Source: Thermoanaerobaculia bacterium (GTDB lineage: Bacteria > Acidobacteriota > Thermoanaerobaculia > UBA5066). Taken from it: 6,274 nt of DNA. The notes beneath the pieces were generated by a model that was not told where the DNA came from, did not search any database, and saw nothing but the letters and a program-made list of their open reading frames with translations. Within the stretch, counting starts at the first letter, position 1; every line of letters starts with the position of its first letter. The translations under genes and the position numbers were made by a program. Below, piece by piece: positions 6,101 through 6,274 of this stretch. The DNA is taken from the NCBI GenBank assembly GCA_023717585.1, contig JAMQPJ010000172.1, forward strand, positions 1-6,274, in the 5' to 3' direction.

Positions 6101-6274
6101 TCAGAGGAGGTCGGCGAACGACGGGCGGCACCGCCGGAACAGCCGTACTCCTGCAAAGCCTACCACGACGAGGACGGCTGACCACGCGGCGACGCGGCCG
6201 AACGGCGGCAGCGGCGCTCCGAACAACGCGGCGCGGAAGAGCGCGAGGAGGTCGCGCAGCGGGTTGAACGCGAG
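6101..6274 (-). CDS. ABC-2 type transporter permease, C-terminal fragment
   Basis: The frame enters from the right edge and ends at a TGA (6101-6103), leaving the last 57 residues. The fragment begins LAFNPLRDLLALFRAALFG, matching the NP-x-x-x-hydrophobic-x-x-FR segment near the end of ABC-2 permeases of the Wzm/TagG type. A single hydrophobic helix follows (about residues 30-43, WSAVLVVVGFAGVRLF region), then a basic cytoplasmic tail, FRRCRPSFADLL. The pattern of a last membrane helix, an F-R-R turn and a short FAD/E-L-L tail is typical of polysaccharide or O-antigen exporters, where the permease forms the channel with a separate ATPase. The ATPase and the substrate genes would lie beyond the right edge. 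Which substrate it exports cannot be told from this fragment. Confidence 0.72.
   Translation of the reverse strand, partial: LAFNPLRDLLALFRAALFGAPLPPFGRVAAWSAVLVVVGFAGVRLFRRCRPSFADLL

Noticed and set aside
6084..6117. Possible terminator after the permease stop (six T in a row on the minus strand)
   Set aside because: The only stem in front of it is CCTC/GAGG, 4 bp, overlapping the stop codon. That is too weak to call.

Overview
The window holds four genes, all on the minus strand, so they read from right to left. Base composition is GC-rich with strongly GC-biased third codon positions. This produces several very long antisense open frames that are shadows. All three genes with a visible N-terminus carry a Sec-type export signal, one of them a lipobox. 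Together with FG-GAP, PKD-like and LVIVD-like repeats, this points to a Gram-negative (diderm) environmental bacterium with many secreted repeat proteins. The central 565-residue protein resembles, from memory, secreted proteins of Acidobacteriota (Thermoanaerobaculia-like lineages). That placement is an inference and was not checked by a search.

Layout from upstream (right) to downstream (left): (1) 6101-6274, the last 57 residues of an ABC-2 type transporter permease, running off the right edge. (2) 4304-6025, an outer-membrane-type lipoprotein with FG-GAP/VCBS calcium-binding propeller repeats, 75 bases after the permease and with no convincing promoter of its own, so perhaps co-transcribed. 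(3) 3993-4303, a gene-free stretch with a sigma70-type promoter (perfect -35, 17-base spacer) and a leader of about 210 bases. The leader contains two perfect hairpins and an orphan, near-perfect Shine-Dalgarno sequence. (4) 2295-3992, an exported, cysteine-rich protein of unknown function, ending in a textbook rho-independent terminator (2218-2253). (5) 2037-2217, a second sigma70-like promoter and a short leader. (6) 1-2036, an exported protein with LVIVD-like and PD40-like propeller motifs followed by PKD-like domains, running off the left edge.

The two left-hand genes look like separate, insulated single-gene transcription units; the two right-hand genes may form the end of an operon. Apart from shared export to the envelope or outside, nothing in the sequence ties the proteins to one pathway. 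I see no tRNA, rRNA, CRISPR, transposon or phage element. The most unusual features are the structured leader with a strong SD that has no standard start codon at the right distance, and the uncharacterised secreted protein it drives.
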